In this document: positions 51,633 through 60,607 of the stretch, piece after piece
Layout: each line of letters opens with the position of its first letter
Numbering within the stretch: position 1 is the first letter of the stretch
DNA from: Planctomycetaceae bacterium
GTDB lineage: Bacteria > Planctomycetota > Planctomycetia > Planctomycetales > Planctomycetaceae
Direction: 5' to 3'
Length of the DNA: 64,000 bases
Assembly (NCBI GenBank): GCA_019636285.1
Contig: JAHBXV010000015.1
Span: forward strand, 1 to 64,000
The notes under the pieces: generated by a model
What the model was told of the DNA's origin: nothing
What the model saw: only the letters and a program-made list of their open reading frames with translations
Databases searched by the model: none
Program-made: the position numbers and the translations under genes

Positions 51633-52877
51633 ATGACGGATACCGACGACTCGACCGCCCCTCCCGCCGCGTCAAACGGCTCGCGTGACGGGGTCTTTTC
51701 CGGCCAGCGGGTCGCCCTGACCGGCGTTCTTGCCTCAATGACCCACCGGCAGGCGGCTGACCTCATTGAAGATCTGGGCGGACAATTCACTCAGCACGTC
51801 ACGCAGACGACAACCCTGCTGGTGGTTGGCGAGGAAGGCTGGCCGCTGGAAGAAGACGGACAACCTTCCGTCAAACTCGAGCAGGCTCGGTTGCTGATGG
51901 ACCAGGGGCTTCCCATCCGCCTCCTCAGCGAGTCGGAATGGCTCGCGGCCGCCGGTCTCGAACCTCGGGAACTGCGCCGCGGCCTGTACACGCCCGCCAT
52001 GCTCTCCCGGTCGCTGGGAATTTCCGTTCACGAAATTCGTCGCTGGGAACGAACGGGGCTCATTCAATCCCGCCGCCGGGTTCATCGACTGACGTATTTC
52101 GATCCCGCGGAAGTGGCAACAGTCCGGCATCTCGCCGAACTCATCCGCTCGGGTGTTTCGCTCGATCGGATCGCCAGCACGCTCAGCGACCTGCAATCGA
52201 GATTTCCCGAGCTGGCACGCCCGCTCGACAGCCTGCAAGTCCTGCTCAGCCGGGGCACTCCGGCCCTGGTGCTGCGATCCAACGAAGGGGGCTGGATCGA
52301 CCCCAAAACCCGGCAGCGGTTGTTTTCATTCACGGAGGACTCCCCGCCCGTTACCGACGATGAAGAACCAGCCACCCTCCCCTTCCCCTCGCTCGACCCC
52401 GACCAGAGTGCGAGCACCCGTCCGTTGGCCGACTGGGAACGAATGTGCGAGCAGGCACTCGCCGACGACGATCTTCCCGCCGCCGAATTCGCGGTCCGTC
52501 GGCTCACCCATCTCGAACCGCACAACCCTCGCTGGCACTTCGAGCTGGCGGACATCCTCTATCGCCGCGACAAACCCCAGGCAGCCGCCGAGCGCTATGC
52601 CATCGCCACCGAGTTGGACCCCGAACACCTCGAAGCCTGGGTCCAGGCAGGATGTGTTTACGTGGAACTTGGGGAGCCCACCGAAGCCAAGGCTGCTTTC
52701 GCCGCGGCCCTCGCGCTCTACCCGGAACTGGCCGACGTTCATTTTCATCTGGGCGAACTCGCCCACCGCGCCGGCGAAACCGACGCCGCCCGCCTGCATT
52801 GGCGGAAGTACCTGGAACTCGACAACCTCGGCCCGTGGGCCGACGTCATCCGTCAAAGGCTGGACGCGGCCGATTGA
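51633..52877 (+). CDS. BRCT-MerR-TPR fusion protein
   Basis: 414 residues from ATG 51633 (another ATG 18 codons up at 51579 is possible). Three parts are visible. Residues about 19-105 form a BRCT domain of the LigA type: GQRVALTGVLASMTHRQAAD, then IEDLGGQFTQHVTQTTTLLV and IRLLSESEWLAAAGL. Residues about 118-185 are a MerR-type winged HTH: YTPAMLSRSLGISVHEIRRW, TGLIQSRRRVHRLTYFDPAE. After an acidic linker, about 290-410 holds three TPR units (AERYAIATELDPEHLEAWVQ). This suggests a DNA-binding regulator that reads a phosphoprotein or DNA structure through BRCT and recruits a partner through TPR. Target genes are unknown. Confidence 0.85.
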   Translation: MTDTDDSTAPPAASNGSRDGVFSGQRVALTGVLASMTHRQAADLIEDLGGQFTQHVTQTTTLLVVGEEGWPLEEDGQPSVKLEQARLLMDQGLPIRLLSESEWLAAAGLEPRELRRGLYTPAMLSRSLGISVHEIRRWERTGLIQSRRRVHRLTYFDPAEVATVRHLAELIRSGVSLDRIASTLSDLQSRFPELARPLDSLQVLLSRGTPALVLRSNEGGWIDPKTRQRLFSFTEDSPPVTDDEEPATLPFPSLDPDQSASTRPLADWERMCEQALADDDLPAAEFAVRRLTHLEPHNPRWHFELADILYRRDKPQAAAERYAIATELDPEHLEAWVQAGCVYVELGEPTEAKAAFAAALALYPELADVHFHLGELAHRAGETDAARLHWRKYLELDNLGPWADVIRQRLDAAD

Positions 52878-52879
52878 CC

Positions 52880-52956
52880 CCTGACACAACCGGCTGTGCC
52901 TGCCAAATACTGTGAAAGGCCAGGCAAACATCTCGCTGCACAGAGGATGTGTGAGA
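52880..52956. repeat. MITE-like dispersed element, copy 2 (77 bp)
   Basis: Begins CCTGACACAACC exactly as copy 1 (20914) and ends GGATGTGTGAGA, a decayed version of GGTTGTGTCAGG. It starts 3 bp after the stop of the BRCT-MerR-TPR gene and sits between that gene and a convergent small membrane protein gene. Confidence 0.65.
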
Positions 52957-52961
52957 ATCTG

Positions 52962-53210
52962 TTAACCGAGAGGATTTCCCACCGGCGCCTGGTTCGCCTG
53001 AGTCCAGACCGCGACGCCGATGGTCATCACCAGCAGCACTAAAAAGAGAGATGCGAGCAGAATCCCCAGGATCCTGCCGGTCTGCCGATCGTCTTGAAGC
53101 CACGGAGCGAAGTCGCTCTCCGTGAGTTCTGCGATCGCGGCTTTGTGTTCGGTCGTCACTCGGATTCTCCGGCGAAATCGGACATCAACGGTCTGGGACT
53201 TTAGTCGCAT
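52962..53210 (-). CDS. Small single-helix membrane protein
   Basis: 82 residues: a basic N-terminal part (RFRRRIRVTTEHKAAIAEL), then one membrane helix ILGILLASLFLVLLVMTIGV (about 47-66) and a short tail ending PVGNPLG. ATG 53210 is chosen so as not to overlap the PIG-L gene; TTG 53240 is the other option. Hypothetical; probably co-transcribed with the deacetylase upstream. Confidence 0.55.
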   Translation of the reverse strand: MRLKSQTVDVRFRRRIRVTTEHKAAIAELTESDFAPWLQDDRQTGRILGILLASLFLVLLVMTIGVAVWTQANQAPVGNPLG

Positions 53211-53229
53211 ATAAATCGCCCCAAGACGA

Positions 53230-53997
53230 TCATGTTTCAAGAATCGCCGCGTTCAGCAGTTCCTGCAGCAGCCCGGAATGGGGATACGGGTGGCCGGAAT
53301 GCTGGGTGAAACCTTCCCCGTAGGCAACGCCGATACTTGCTCCCCGCTCCGCCGACCACCGCCGACAGCCATCCAGATATTCATCCAGCCCATGCTGTCG
53401 CCGCAGCCAAGCCCGCTGGCTTTCGTGGCAGGCCAGCATCGCGAGTTTCTGCTCGATCTGATCAGAAACATCGACAATGAACGTCGCCGGAATCGGCCGA
53501 CCGTACCAGTCAATCCCCGAAATGGGGTCGACATAATACAGGTGTGGAATTCTGTCCAGAGCGGAAGCGGGATCCCATTGTTCAGTCTTGTACAGAGGAG
53601 CCGACGCCGAAAAACACGCGTCCCGGACCAAACGGCTCGTGAACTCATGGTCGCTCATGTAGTCGACCGGTGGTGCGGTGATGACAATGTCAGGTCGAGA
53701 CTTGCGAATTGCCTCGGTGACCCGTCGACGGCCGTCGTTGTCGACGACGATCGAAAGATCGCGAAACTCCAGACACATGTAATCGGCGCCGAGCAGATCA
53801 GCCCCCTTCCGGGCTTCCTGGCGGCGCACGGCCGCGATTTCTTCGCTGGAAAGCTCGGCTGACCCCAGATCGCCCGGCGTCATCGTGACGATCGTGATCG
53901 GGCAGCCCAACTGCTTGAGGCGGAACAGCGTTCCCGCGCACTGCAATTCCACATCATCGGGATGAGCATGAATCGCGAGAATTCGAGGCAGCGCCAT
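53230..53997 (-). CDS. PIG-L/LmbE-family deacetylase
   Basis: A zinc-dependent N-deacetylase of 255 residues. The signature [15 protein letters not shown] (His-x-x-Asp-Asp, about residues 9-23) sits right after the start. The second metal motif [17 protein letters not shown] (HxxxS/T-type, about 133) is also present. The layout is close to BshB1 deacetylases that cleave N-acetylglucosaminyl-malate in bacillithiol synthesis, but other sugar N-deacetylases look alike. ATG 53997 is chosen by homology ([15 protein letters not shown]); the longer frame to 54171 is not conserved-looking. Confidence 0.88.
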   Translation of the reverse strand: MALPRILAIHAHPDDVELQCAGTLFRLKQLGCPITIVTMTPGDLGSAELSSEEIAAVRRQEARKGADLLGADYMCLEFRDLSIVVDNDGRRRVTEAIRKSRPDIVITAPPVDYMSDHEFTSRLVRDACFSASAPLYKTEQWDPASALDRIPHLYYVDPISGIDWYGRPIPATFIVDVSDQIEQKLAMLACHESQRAWLRRQHGLDEYLDGCRRWSAERGASIGVAYGEGFTQHSGHPYPHSGLLQELLNAAILET

Positions 53998-54186
53998 CAA
54001 TCGGGTACTCCGAGAACCTTCACCAAAAATCCCTGGAAGGCCAAGTATCGCGAGGAATTTCCGATCCCACAACATTCGACTTGCGGAACTTGCCGGTTTC
54101 CACCTACAACCCCGGCGTGAAACGGCATCCACGCGGACGGGCCGCTGCCGGTCGATTCGACGGTCTCTCACAGGGATGGAGAGGTC

Positions 54187-55566
54187 ATGCTGAGCTTGCG
54201 ACGCTGGTACTTCGAGAGTTGGTTTCTTCTGGGCGGTTGCCTGTCGATCGTCGGCTGTGGCGGCGGATCGGCTCCGACCCAGGCAGACGCGACGAAATCC
54301 GACCAGCCGTCGGCGACAGCAACAACAGAGGCTAATCCGCCACGGGGTCAGTCCGAACCGGGCGCGGGCGCTCTCGCCGCGGTGGATCCCGACACTCCCG
54401 AAGAGATGGACGAGGAAATTGCCGAGGTCGAGTTCCAGGAACCCGATGCCGGCACTCCCGAGTGGCTGATCCAGGAAATCCTCAAAATCCGCGTCGAGCC
54501 CTTCCCGGAAATCGCGGAAGACAAGGCCGATTCAACCGAAGCGGCAGACGCCGCCGCGAAAGCCCTCGAAGCCCAGAAAGAGCTCCGCCGCGAGCGAAAT
54601 CTGAAGATCGTCGAGTTGTCGACGGAAGCCATTTCAAAGACACACGGCACCAAGGAAAAAGAGCGGGTCTTCCAGGCGGCGGTTCATCACCTGCTCGATG
54701 CCCGGTCGCAGTTAGCCTTGCAGGGCGATCGCGACAGCATCGACTCGCTCTACGATGCCGCCGATGCCTTTTACCGCAAAATGCCGGAATCGGAAGTGGC
54801 CCAGCAGGCGCAACTGACGCTGGTCAATCTCACGCACAGCCATGCCAATCTCTACGGCGCCACGGAACCAAGCTGGATCGAGGAATTCGCCAAGCAGACC
54901 CAGATCTATGCCAAGCGGTTCCCCAAGGACGTGGGCCGCTGTGTCGGTCTTCTGGCGACCGCTGCCCAGTCTTGTGAATCAAGCGGCATGAAGAGCCAGG
55001 CGATCAACTGCTTGACGATTCTGCAGACACAGTTCGCCGATCATCCCGTCACGCAGCAGCGAGCGGGCACCTTGCGCCGTTTGCAGATCGTCGGACAGAA
55101 GCTCGAGCTGGCCGGACCAACGATCGACGGCAACTTCGTCTCCATCGACGACTATGCCGGAAAGGGCGTGATCGTCCTGTTCTGGGGCACCGGCGTCCCG
55201 GCCTGCCATGCCACCATCGACGCGCTCGTCCCCATTGCGAAGAAGTACGAGAAGTATGCAGTCGTTGTCGGAGTCAACCTGGATACTGACGAACTGGCGG
55301 TGGACAATTTTCTGGGTGAGCGTTCACTAACCTGGCCACAGATTTTCCATCCGGAAGTCGCCAAGCGAGGCTGGGCAGCCCCGTTGGCCGCTCATTACGG
55401 GATCCAGAAAGTTCCGTCGGTCTGGCTCGTTGACCCCAATGGCATCGTTGTCGACACCGACCTGGCCGACAATGCGATTCAGCCAAAACTTCACGAAATG
55501 ATTGGCCACTACCTCGCCAACCAGAAGAAAATCCAGCCCGTCTCGGGGCAGGCTCCTGCCGAGTAA
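54187..55566 (+). CDS. Lipoprotein with TlpA/thioredoxin-like C-terminal domain
   Basis: 459 residues. The signal peptide ends in a lipobox (LSIVGC, Cys about 24), followed by a Gly/Ser/Thr linker, an acidic stretch (about 70-115) and a helical, TPR-like middle region (about 130-300). The C terminus (about 305-445) is a redoxin fold: [40 protein letters not shown] and [15 protein letters not shown] with the cis-Pro. The usual WCxxC is WGTGVPAC, so only the second Cys remains and thiol-disulfide exchange is doubtful. Ends at a strong terminator. Confidence 0.82.
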   Translation: MLSLRRWYFESWFLLGGCLSIVGCGGGSAPTQADATKSDQPSATATTEANPPRGQSEPGAGALAAVDPDTPEEMDEEIAEVEFQEPDAGTPEWLIQEILKIRVEPFPEIAEDKADSTEAADAAAKALEAQKELRRERNLKIVELSTEAISKTHGTKEKERVFQAAVHHLLDARSQLALQGDRDSIDSLYDAADAFYRKMPESEVAQQAQLTLVNLTHSHANLYGATEPSWIEEFAKQTQIYAKRFPKDVGRCVGLLATAAQSCESSGMKSQAINCLTILQTQFADHPVTQQRAGTLRRLQIVGQKLELAGPTIDGNFVSIDDYAGKGVIVLFWGTGVPACHATIDALVPIAKKYEKYAVVVGVNLDTDELAVDNFLGERSLTWPQIFHPEVAKRGWAAPLAAHYGIQKVPSVWLVDPNGIVVDTDLADNAIQPKLHEMIGHYLANQKKIQPVSGQAPAE

Positions 55567-55627
55567 AGATCATCACGGCAGAGGGTCGTTCCGCGAAGCA
55601 AGTTAATTCAGAAAAAAGACTTACCAG

Positions 55628-55664
55628 AAAATGGACCTCGCCCGACGGGCGAGGTCCATTTTTC
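55628..55664 (+). terminator. Strong intrinsic terminator after the lipoprotein gene
   Basis: A near-perfect palindrome: AAATGGACCTCGCCCG, a central A, then CGGGCGAGGTCCATTT, ending in T5. It can work in both directions but only the plus-strand gene ends here. Confidence 0.85.
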
Positions 55665-55717
55665 ATTGACGGACCGAGATTGGCAAAAGGGCTCCCATTG
55701 TCTCAGTCAATAAATGT

Positions 55718-55734
55718 GAACAAAAATGCCGTTC
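55718..55734. promoter_or_regulatory. Possible LexA-binding inverted repeat
   Basis: GAAC, nine bases, GTTC, about 145 bp before the lexA start. The half-sites resemble those of Bacillus-type and alphaproteobacterial LexA boxes, but the N9 spacing matches neither. A guess from position. Confidence 0.2.
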
Positions 55735-55879
55735 CGGGTTGTCACCAGAATGTCCGTATATTAGCATTTCTTCCAAGAAGACAGGGAAAACCCCCACGTG
55801 CAGATTTGTGAACTACCCACCCACTCGCCGATATTGCGCCAGGAAAACACCTTGGCAGAAACCTATTAAAGAGGCACGC

Positions 55880-56479
55880 ATGTCCACGAAGTCGCAATTG
55901 ACGTCGCGCCAGAAGGAAATTTACGAGTTCCTCCGGGACAAAATCGTGACCCGCGGTTACGGGCCGACCGTCCGGGAAATTGGCACGCACTTCGGAATCC
56001 GCTCACCGAACGGCGTCATGTGCCACCTGAAGGCGCTCGAGAAAAAGGGCCTTATCAGCCGCGAGTCCCATATGTCGCGGGCGATTCAGCTCTCCAATCC
56101 TCCGCAGCCAAAAACCAGCATGCCCCTGATGGGCCTCATCGCGGCTGGTCATCCCCTGCTCGCCTTGCAGCAGGAAGAACGCGTCGACTTCAGCGGTCTG
56201 TTCAACTCCGATGACCACTTCTGCCTGCGGGTCAAAGGGGATTCGATGATTGAAGATCAGATCGCCGAGGGCGACTACGTCGTCGTCCGCCGCCAGAGCG
56301 AAGCCCGCGATGGCGACATTGTCGTCGCCCTGGTCGAAGGGGACGACGCGACGCTCAAGCGGTACTACCGCGAAACGCATCGCGTCCGACTGGAACCCGC
56401 CAACAAGGGCATGAAGCCGATTTTCAGCGCCCAGGTCGAAGTCATGGGTGTGGTCGTCGGCGTGATTCGCCAGTACTGA
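55880..56479 (+). CDS. lexA: LexA repressor
   Basis: The SOS repressor/autoprotease. 199 residues from ATG 55880, which has AAAGAGG upstream. The winged HTH (about 1-65) includes TSRQKEIYEFLRDKIVTRGY and TVREIGTHFGIRSPNGVMCH. The cleavage site is Ala89-Gly90 in LIAAGHPLLA, the catalytic Ser122 lies in KGDSMIEDQIAEGDYVVV and Lys160 in DATLKRYY, so RecA-stimulated self-cleavage should be intact. Binding site unknown in this lineage; one weak inverted repeat lies upstream. Convergent with the response-regulator gene. Confidence 0.96.
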   Translation: MSTKSQLTSRQKEIYEFLRDKIVTRGYGPTVREIGTHFGIRSPNGVMCHLKALEKKGLISRESHMSRAIQLSNPPQPKTSMPLMGLIAAGHPLLALQQEERVDFSGLFNSDDHFCLRVKGDSMIEDQIAEGDYVVVRRQSEARDGDIVVALVEGDDATLKRYYRETHRVRLEPANKGMKPIFSAQVEVMGVVVGVIRQY

Positions 56480-56523
56480 GCCCGTTCGGCCTGTTGATTG
56501 AGTACCACTCGCAAAAGCAAAGG

Positions 56524-56548
56524 GCCCCGGTCGACCTTCGACCGGGGC
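56524..56548. terminator. Bidirectional terminator between lexA and the NtrC-type regulator
   Basis: 11-bp stem GCCCCGGTCGA / TCGACCGGGGC with a CCT loop, between convergent genes. The minus side is followed by the T-rich CCCTTTGCTTTTG; the plus side by CTCTCGCTGTTTC. Confidence 0.65.
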
Positions 56549-56572
56549 TCTCGCTGTTTCTGGCTTCCCCGC

Positions 56573-57982
56573 TTACCCGGCCACGCGGGCTTGGTCGGCG
56601 TTCAGCTTGTTATAGAGCGTCTTGAGAGCAATCCCCAGTTCGGCAGCCGCCTTCGGCTTGTCGCCCCGGTGTTTCTCCAGCACCTGGTAGATCACGTCCA
56701 TTTCGATCTCCCGAAGCGTCTTCGCACCGGCGGCAAAATGCGGTGCGGGAGTCGCCGATTCGGCGGGCGACACCGAATGTGTCTGCCCACGCGGACGCAG
56801 AACGCCCGACGGCAGGTGCTCCGGCAGAATCGGTTCGCCGTCGGCCAGAATGACCGCGTGTTCGAGAGCGTTCGTCAATTCGCGAACATTACCGGGCCAG
56901 TCGTACGCCTTCAGGACTTCGATCGCGGCAGGAGAAATCATGGCGGCCGGGATCTCGCGGCGTTTCAGATGCCGGGCCACCAGCGTGCGGGCCAGTTCCG
57001 GAATGTCATCGCGACGTTCACGCAGCGACGGCAGATGAATTTCGAACGTATTGATGCGGAAAAACAGATCCTCGCGGAAGTGCCCCTCGCGCACCATGTC
57101 TTCCAGATTTCGATTCGTCGCGCAGACGATCCGCACATCGACGTGAAACGCCTCATTCTCGCCGACGCGCCGCACTTCGCCCGATTCCAGGAACCGCAGC
57201 AGCTTGACCTGCATCGCCTTGTCGAGTTCCCCCATTTCATCGAGGAACAAAGTCCCACCGTTGGCGACTTCGATCAGCCCCTTCCGGGGTGTATCGGCTC
57301 CCGTGAATGCTCCCTTCTTGTGTCCGAAGAGCTCGCTTTCGACGAGGTTTTCGGGGAGCGCGCCACAGTTGACCGCGACGAACGGCATATTCGCCCGGCG
57401 GCTCAGGTCATGCACCCGACGCGCGACCAGTTCCTTGCCCGTTCCCGTTTCGCCGAGGACGAGCACGCTGGATTCCGTCGGGGCGATTTTTTCGATCAGC
57501 CGCTTCACCTGCAGCATCTCGGTCGTGCGACCGATGATGTCGGGCGATCCCTCGACCTGCTTCAATCGCGATTCGAGGGCGATCGTTTTGTTCGTGAGTG
57601 TTCGCTTGTCGGCGATCCGCTTGAGAACGGCCGCGATTTCGTACAGTCGGCAGGGTTTCGGCAGAAAGTCGTACGCACCGCGACGAACGGCCTGAATGGC
57701 CGCGTCCATGTCGCCATGTCCGGTGCTGATGATGACTTCGGTCTCGGGCGAAACCTTCTTGATGTGGTCGATCACGTCCCAACCGCTCATGACGGGCATG
57801 CGCAGGTCGACGATCGCGGCGTCGAAGACGTGGTCTTCCATCGCCTTGAGGGCCGCCGGGCCGTCCTCACAGATGACGACATCGTGTCCCATCCGGGGCA
57901 GTTCCAGCTTCATCACATCGCGAATGGCGGGTTCGTCGTCAACGAACAGAATTCGCAGCTTCTGATTGGTTGCGGAGGTCAA
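56573..57982 (-). CDS. NtrC-family sigma54-dependent response regulator
   Basis: 469 residues. REC domain about 8-122, phospho-acceptor Asp59 in DAAIVDLRMPV with acidic pair Asp15-Asp16. AAA+ domain about 145-375: Walker A GETGTGKELVAR, the sigma54-contact loop GAFTGAD, Walker B GTLFLDEMGEL and the arginine-finger region FREDLFFRINTF. A Fis-type HTH (KPKAAAELGIALKTLYNKLN) ends the protein. It activates sigma54 promoters when phosphorylated, presumably by the kinase encoded just upstream. TTG 57982 is chosen as start because AAGGAG stands 9 nt upstream and the REC homology begins at once; a longer frame to 58120 looks non-coding. Confidence 0.94.
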   Translation of the reverse strand: MTSATNQKLRILFVDDEPAIRDVMKLELPRMGHDVVICEDGPAALKAMEDHVFDAAIVDLRMPVMSGWDVIDHIKKVSPETEVIISTGHGDMDAAIQAVRRGAYDFLPKPCRLYEIAAVLKRIADKRTLTNKTIALESRLKQVEGSPDIIGRTTEMLQVKRLIEKIAPTESSVLVLGETGTGKELVARRVHDLSRRANMPFVAVNCGALPENLVESELFGHKKGAFTGADTPRKGLIEVANGGTLFLDEMGELDKAMQVKLLRFLESGEVRRVGENEAFHVDVRIVCATNRNLEDMVREGHFREDLFFRINTFEIHLPSLRERRDDIPELARTLVARHLKRREIPAAMISPAAIEVLKAYDWPGNVRELTNALEHAVILADGEPILPEHLPSGVLRPRGQTHSVSPAESATPAPHFAAGAKTLREIEMDVIYQVLEKHRGDKPKAAAELGIALKTLYNKLNADQARVAG

Positions 57983-58221
57983 CTGGCCTGCTCCTTGGCC
58001 GTGCGATCGACATCCTTGCCGACCGTCCGGAAGATCGTTGCTCGATTTGAAACCGATTTCGGCTGACCCGTGGGAAAGACTGTGGAAGCCCTTTCCGGGA
58101 CGGGAGTTAGCGATGGGCAATGTCCATGGGAGGTCTCGAAAAAGGGTCGGGGGGATGTAGCAGAATCAGCCGATCCCCGCAATGTCCGTTTTGGTCGTTC
58201 TCGCGGGAAAGTTGTGGCGAG

Positions 58222-59787
58222 TCAGGCCGCCCGCTGCGCTTCGGCGGGTGTCCGGGGCAGATGGACATAAAACACGCTTCCCTTTCCGGGGCCGTCGCTG
58301 GCCGCTTCGATGCGGCCGCCATGCTCGGTCACAATCCGATGGCTGATCGACAGCCCCAGACCGGTCCCCTTCGCGGCAGCCTTCGTTGTAAAGAACGGTT
58401 CAAACAGGTTCTCGCGCACCTCCGCGGTCATGCCGCAGCCGTTATCGCGGAACGTCAGCATGGTTTCGTCGGCGCGCTCTTCCGCGATGATTTCCAGTTC
58501 CCCCTTCAGCGGGGTCGATTCGAGGGCATTCGCCACCAGGTTCAGGACCACTTGCTTCAATTCGGCCGAGTTGACCGTGGCATAGCACGCGTGCGTCCGA
58601 TCGAACCGAATCGTGTGGCCTCGGAACTTCCCCAGATGGGCCACGAGATCGAGGACTTCCCCGATCACTTCCGTCAGGTTCACGCGCAAACGAGGGGCGT
58701 CCTGACCGCGCGAGAAATTCAGCAGCCGCTGGGTAATCTCCCGGCAGCGCGAGGCTTCCCGCTGAATCATCCCCAGGTACTGTCTGGCGACGGCTGCGTC
58801 ATCTGGCGACCAGACGATTGGCGACTGCGGATCCTCGGTATGGACCCGCATTTCCAGCGACTCGGCCGCCATGCTGATCGCGGACAGCGGATTATTGATC
58901 TCGTGGGCCACCCCCGACGCCAGAAATCCAACCCCAGCCAGACGTTCCGAGCGAACCAACTGACGGCTGCGTTCGCGAACTTCCCGGTCCAGATCGTCGC
59001 GAATCTCCTGAAATCGCTGCGTCATGCGGTTCATGACCGAGGCCAGCGAGACCATTTCATCCTGCCCGGACAATTGCAGGCGGTACCGGAAATCGCCCTG
59101 AGCGATCCGCGAAGCCCCTTCATGCAGCTTGCGAATCGGCACGAAAATCCAGAGGTAGCCACATCGGATCAGGCCAAAAAACAGCACCGTCGCGATGCCC
59201 CCGCAAACGAGCACGGTCCACAAATGCGACTGGTAAATCAGCTTGGCCTGGCTGACGCGGCTGTGAAGCCCCTCGAGCGGACTGGGAATGTCCAGCATGC
59301 GAATCTCCAGATCGGCGGCGATCCGCAGCATGTCATCGGCGGCCTGATATTGCCGCTGTTCGTCCACCAGGTCCGGAAGCCGCAGTTCGAGCTGGTCGAG
59401 CCCCCCTTCAATGGTGGGAAGCATCTGCTCAATGACGACCTTCCGGGCCGCGATGCCTTCCGTTCGCGGGAGTTCCTGCAGCCGCTGCCGAAATCGAGTC
59501 AGTTCGTCGCGCGTCTGGGCAATTCTCTGCTGACACGCTAAGCGGCGAATCTCCCGCAACTCCCGCGTAGCCGTCGGCGAATGCAATAGAGGCTTGAGAA
59601 GTTCGCCGATCGACGAGACCAGATCCGAACGGCGGGGAGCCTCGTTAATCGAGAAATTCAGGTCATCGATGACGGCCCGATAGGCCAACAGACCCGACAC
59701 GCCGCTGCCGGCCACCACCAGCAGCATCAACATCACTAACCCCAAGCTGAGCACAAGCTTGCGGCGAATGGAGCGAGTGAGCCACAT
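58222..59787 (-). CDS. Membrane sensor histidine kinase
   Basis: 521 residues from ATG 59787 (CAGGGA upstream). Two membrane helices (about 10-36 and 188-216) enclose a helical periplasmic sensor of about 150 residues. A HAMP domain (VPIRKLHEGASRIAQGDFRY) and a short coiled coil lead to the HisKA box, ASGVAHEINNPLSAI with phospho-acceptor His295. The ATPase domain has the N box LKQVVLNLVANALES, G1 FRDNGCGM, F box LFEPFFTTK and G2 GTGLGLSIS. It is the likely partner of the NtrC-type regulator 240 bp downstream. The signal is unknown. Confidence 0.93.
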   Translation of the reverse strand: MWLTRSIRRKLVLSLGLVMLMLLVVAGSGVSGLLAYRAVIDDLNFSINEAPRRSDLVSSIGELLKPLLHSPTATRELREIRRLACQQRIAQTRDELTRFRQRLQELPRTEGIAARKVVIEQMLPTIEGGLDQLELRLPDLVDEQRQYQAADDMLRIAADLEIRMLDIPSPLEGLHSRVSQAKLIYQSHLWTVLVCGGIATVLFFGLIRCGYLWIFVPIRKLHEGASRIAQGDFRYRLQLSGQDEMVSLASVMNRMTQRFQEIRDDLDREVRERSRQLVRSERLAGVGFLASGVAHEINNPLSAISMAAESLEMRVHTEDPQSPIVWSPDDAAVARQYLGMIQREASRCREITQRLLNFSRGQDAPRLRVNLTEVIGEVLDLVAHLGKFRGHTIRFDRTHACYATVNSAELKQVVLNLVANALESTPLKGELEIIAEERADETMLTFRDNGCGMTAEVRENLFEPFFTTKAAAKGTGLGLSISHRIVTEHGGRIEAASDGPGKGSVFYVHLPRTPAEAQRAA

Positions 59788-59940
59788 TGACGTCCCTGTC
59801 CTATTGGGCGACCGCGACCGAGCGAGAAACCGCCATTCCATTGGCGAGGAAAACGCTCGAAGGTTTGTAAGGTTTACACGCCGCCCCGAATTGGCACAAG
59901 ACCGTTTTCGCCGCCTGGAAACCTTCGCGGGGACGACGAA

Positions 59941-60471
59941 CTATTCGCGGAGTGCCGCAGCCACCGCCGCTTCAAGCTCGGCATGGCTGAACGTCTGATC
60001 CGGATCGCTGCTGGTGAAGACTTTGAGCAGCTTGCCGTCACGGCCATACAAGAAGAAATGTGGAAGAGCACCGTCGGGGATGCCAAATGCCTCGGCACCA
60101 TCGCCGCCGATATCCAGCGCGCTCACCAGGTTCGGGAATGCTGCCTCGTGTTTTTTAAGAAAAGACAACACCTTGGGTGACGGCTTGCCCGCTTCGAGGT
60201 CGTCGAAGTTCAGCGACATAACCACGAGCCCGTCCTTCTGAAACTGTCGATGGAGTTCGACCGTCTTCGGAAACGCCTTCAGGCAAGGGACGCACCAGGT
60301 CGCCCAGCAGTCGACCAGAACCACCTTCCCTTTGTGTTCAGCGACCGCACGATCGAACCCGGCCCGGTCAACAACCTTGGCGGTGATCTCGCCCGGTTCG
60401 GCAGCGACGGCATTTCCCCCGACCAGAACTCCGGTCACGAGCAACACAAGCAAACAACGAAAACTGGCCAT
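59941..60471 (-). CDS. Secreted TlpA-family thioredoxin
   Basis: 176 residues: signal peptide LLVLLVTGVLVGGNAVAAEP, then a thioredoxin fold with the intact CxxC motif DCWATWCVPCLKAFP (Cys60 and Cys63) and the cis-Pro in GALPHFFLYGRDGKL. A periplasmic thiol-disulfide reductase, for example serving cytochrome c maturation. AAGGAA precedes ATG 60471 (GTG directly before it is also possible). Same strand as, and 137 bp after, another thioredoxin-fold gene. Confidence 0.92.
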   Translation of the reverse strand: MASFRCLLVLLVTGVLVGGNAVAAEPGEITAKVVDRAGFDRAVAEHKGKVVLVDCWATWCVPCLKAFPKTVELHRQFQKDGLVVMSLNFDDLEAGKPSPKVLSFLKKHEAAFPNLVSALDIGGDGAEAFGIPDGALPHFFLYGRDGKLLKVFTSSDPDQTFSHAELEAAVAAALRE

Positions 60472-60607
60472 CACGGTTCCTTCCCCTGCGACGAATTCTC
60501 TACCGGGTTCACGCCTCACAAGATTGTCCGACAATCTTCATCCGATTGATTTCACCATGTGGGAATTGGGTTGGCAACCGGCATCGCGAAACCCCGTTGA
60601 CGGCTCA

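Larger units (their letters stand above)
55567..55879. other. Terminator plus lexA upstream region
   Basis: 313 bp. It holds the terminator at 55628-55664. Nearer lexA are an inverted pair GAAC-N9-GTTC (55718-55734), which could be a LexA site, and a TATATT (55757-55762) without a matching -35. Confidence 0.45.
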
